64,000 nucleotides of DNA, from the NCBI GenBank assembly GCA_029881495.1, contig JAOUMJ010000007.1:59793-123792 (forward strand), read 5' to 3'. The stretch comes from Nitrospinota bacterium. Lineage in GTDB: Bacteria > Nitrospinota_A > UBA7883 > JACRGQ01. Shown here piece by piece: positions 63,713 through 64,000 of this stretch (its first letter is position 1; each line of letters begins with the position of its first letter). Below the pieces are notes generated by a model. The model was given only the letters and a program-made list of their open reading frames with translations. It made no database searches and was not told where the DNA came from. The position numbers and the translations under genes were made by a program.

Positions 63713-64000
63713 ATGGGAATGACGATTACAGAGAAGATACTAGCCGCCCACGCCGGAGTAGATTCGGTAAAGCCGGGAGAGCTTATAAATTGCAGGGTGG
63801 ATATTGCCTTGGCCAACGATATCACCGCTCCGATAGCAATAAAGGAATTTCGCCGAATTGGGGCCAAAAAGGTGTTCGACAGGGAGAGGGTCATCCTCGT
63901 GCCGGATCACTTCGCTCCGGCAAAGGATATCGCTTCGGCAAACCAGATAAAGATGCTCTCCGATTTCGCCCGCGAACAGGAGCTCACAAACTACTGGGAT
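63713..64000 (+). CDS. leuC: 3-isopropylmalate dehydratase large subunit (partial, runs off the right edge)
   Basis: The first 96 codons of an aconitase-superfamily hydro-lyase: MGMTITEKILAAHAGVDSVK, GELINCRVDIALANDITAP and VFDRERVILVPDHFAPAKD, then QEL-TNYWD at the window end. The LeuC/HacA type (isopropylmalate or homoaconitate) fits; leucine biosynthesis is the most likely role. The iron-sulfur cysteines lie beyond the window. AGGAG precedes the ATG. Confidence 0.9.
   Translation, partial: MGMTITEKILAAHAGVDSVKPGELINCRVDIALANDITAPIAIKEFRRIGAKKVFDRERVILVPDHFAPAKDIASANQIKMLSDFAREQELTNYWD

Overview
The window comes from the chromosome of a free-living, diderm (Gram-negative) bacterium of middling base composition. 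Signs of an outer membrane are lipoprotein signal peptides, several predicted beta-barrels, an RND/LolA-like export operon, a sedoheptulose-7-phosphate isomerase and a Wzz-like chain-length protein. A FlaG-type protein and chemotaxis proteins imply motility. The FYDLN-acid zinc-ribbon protein, the DUF4266/DUF3570 cluster and the 'CATTGCGAG...GAAGCAATCTC' repeat are compatible with a deltaproteobacterial or Nitrospinota-like lineage, but the sequence alone does not fix the taxon. Housekeeping genes (rpoA, rplQ, gyrA, serS, tRNA-Ser, dnaE, guaA, guaB, rsgA, leuC) are spread through the window, so it is chromosome rather than plasmid or phage.

Layout. 0-8.2 kb: end of the ribosomal-protein/rpoA operon; a TetR-controlled alpha/beta hydrolase; rsgA flanked by two copies of a 3'-cysH-plus-terminator segment; an assimilatory sulfur operon (siroheme sulfite reductase, TusA-like carrier, APS reductase); gamma-carbonic anhydrase and flaG. 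8.4-10.7 kb: a TPR gene bracketed by two inverted arrays of a 99-bp, multi-hairpin repeat. 10.7-14.7 kb: an overlapping trio mtaB, SAM hydrolase and DUF2851. 14.8-18.5 kb: a copper operon copA-copZ-csoR with a clear promoter and a CsoR-like operator. 18.8-24.3 kb: gyrA, a TPR lipoprotein, serS, tRNA-Ser and a decayed IS3 element. 24.4-30.6 kb: a membrane cupredoxin, a YhcH-family protein, an ABC-F ATPase and a large hybrid histidine kinase. 30.7-36.3 kb: TetR/RND/LolA-like/beta-barrel operon with two matching operators. 36.4-40.6 kb: hemerythrin and a four-gene cluster (thioredoxin-like, DUF4266, DUF3570, ApbE). 40.6-47.4 kb: guaB-guaA-FYDLN-dnaE on the minus strand. 47.5-57 kb: a Cache/CheD-like lipoprotein, an ECF sigma factor, two FtsX-type permeases, a DUF155 protein, a CheD-receiver fusion and CheA. 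57-63.4 kb: surface-polysaccharide genes. 63.7 kb to the right edge: start of leuC.

The most unusual material: (1) the TlpA-DUF4266-DUF3570-ApbE cluster, in which the DUF3570 barrel protein carries an ApbE-type flavinylation motif (D79-A-V-S-G-A-S85); (2) a lipoprotein that joins a Cache-like sensor to a CheD-like domain with Thr/Cys/His spacing close to that of CheD, which would place a deamidase-type fold outside the cytoplasm; (3) a CheD-receiver fusion with no methylesterase beside cheA; (4) the inverted hairpin arrays around the TPR gene, with compensatory base changes; (5) the diverged duplicate of the cysH 3' end on the other side of rsgA.

All functional calls rest on reading motifs and translations by eye; no database search was run.
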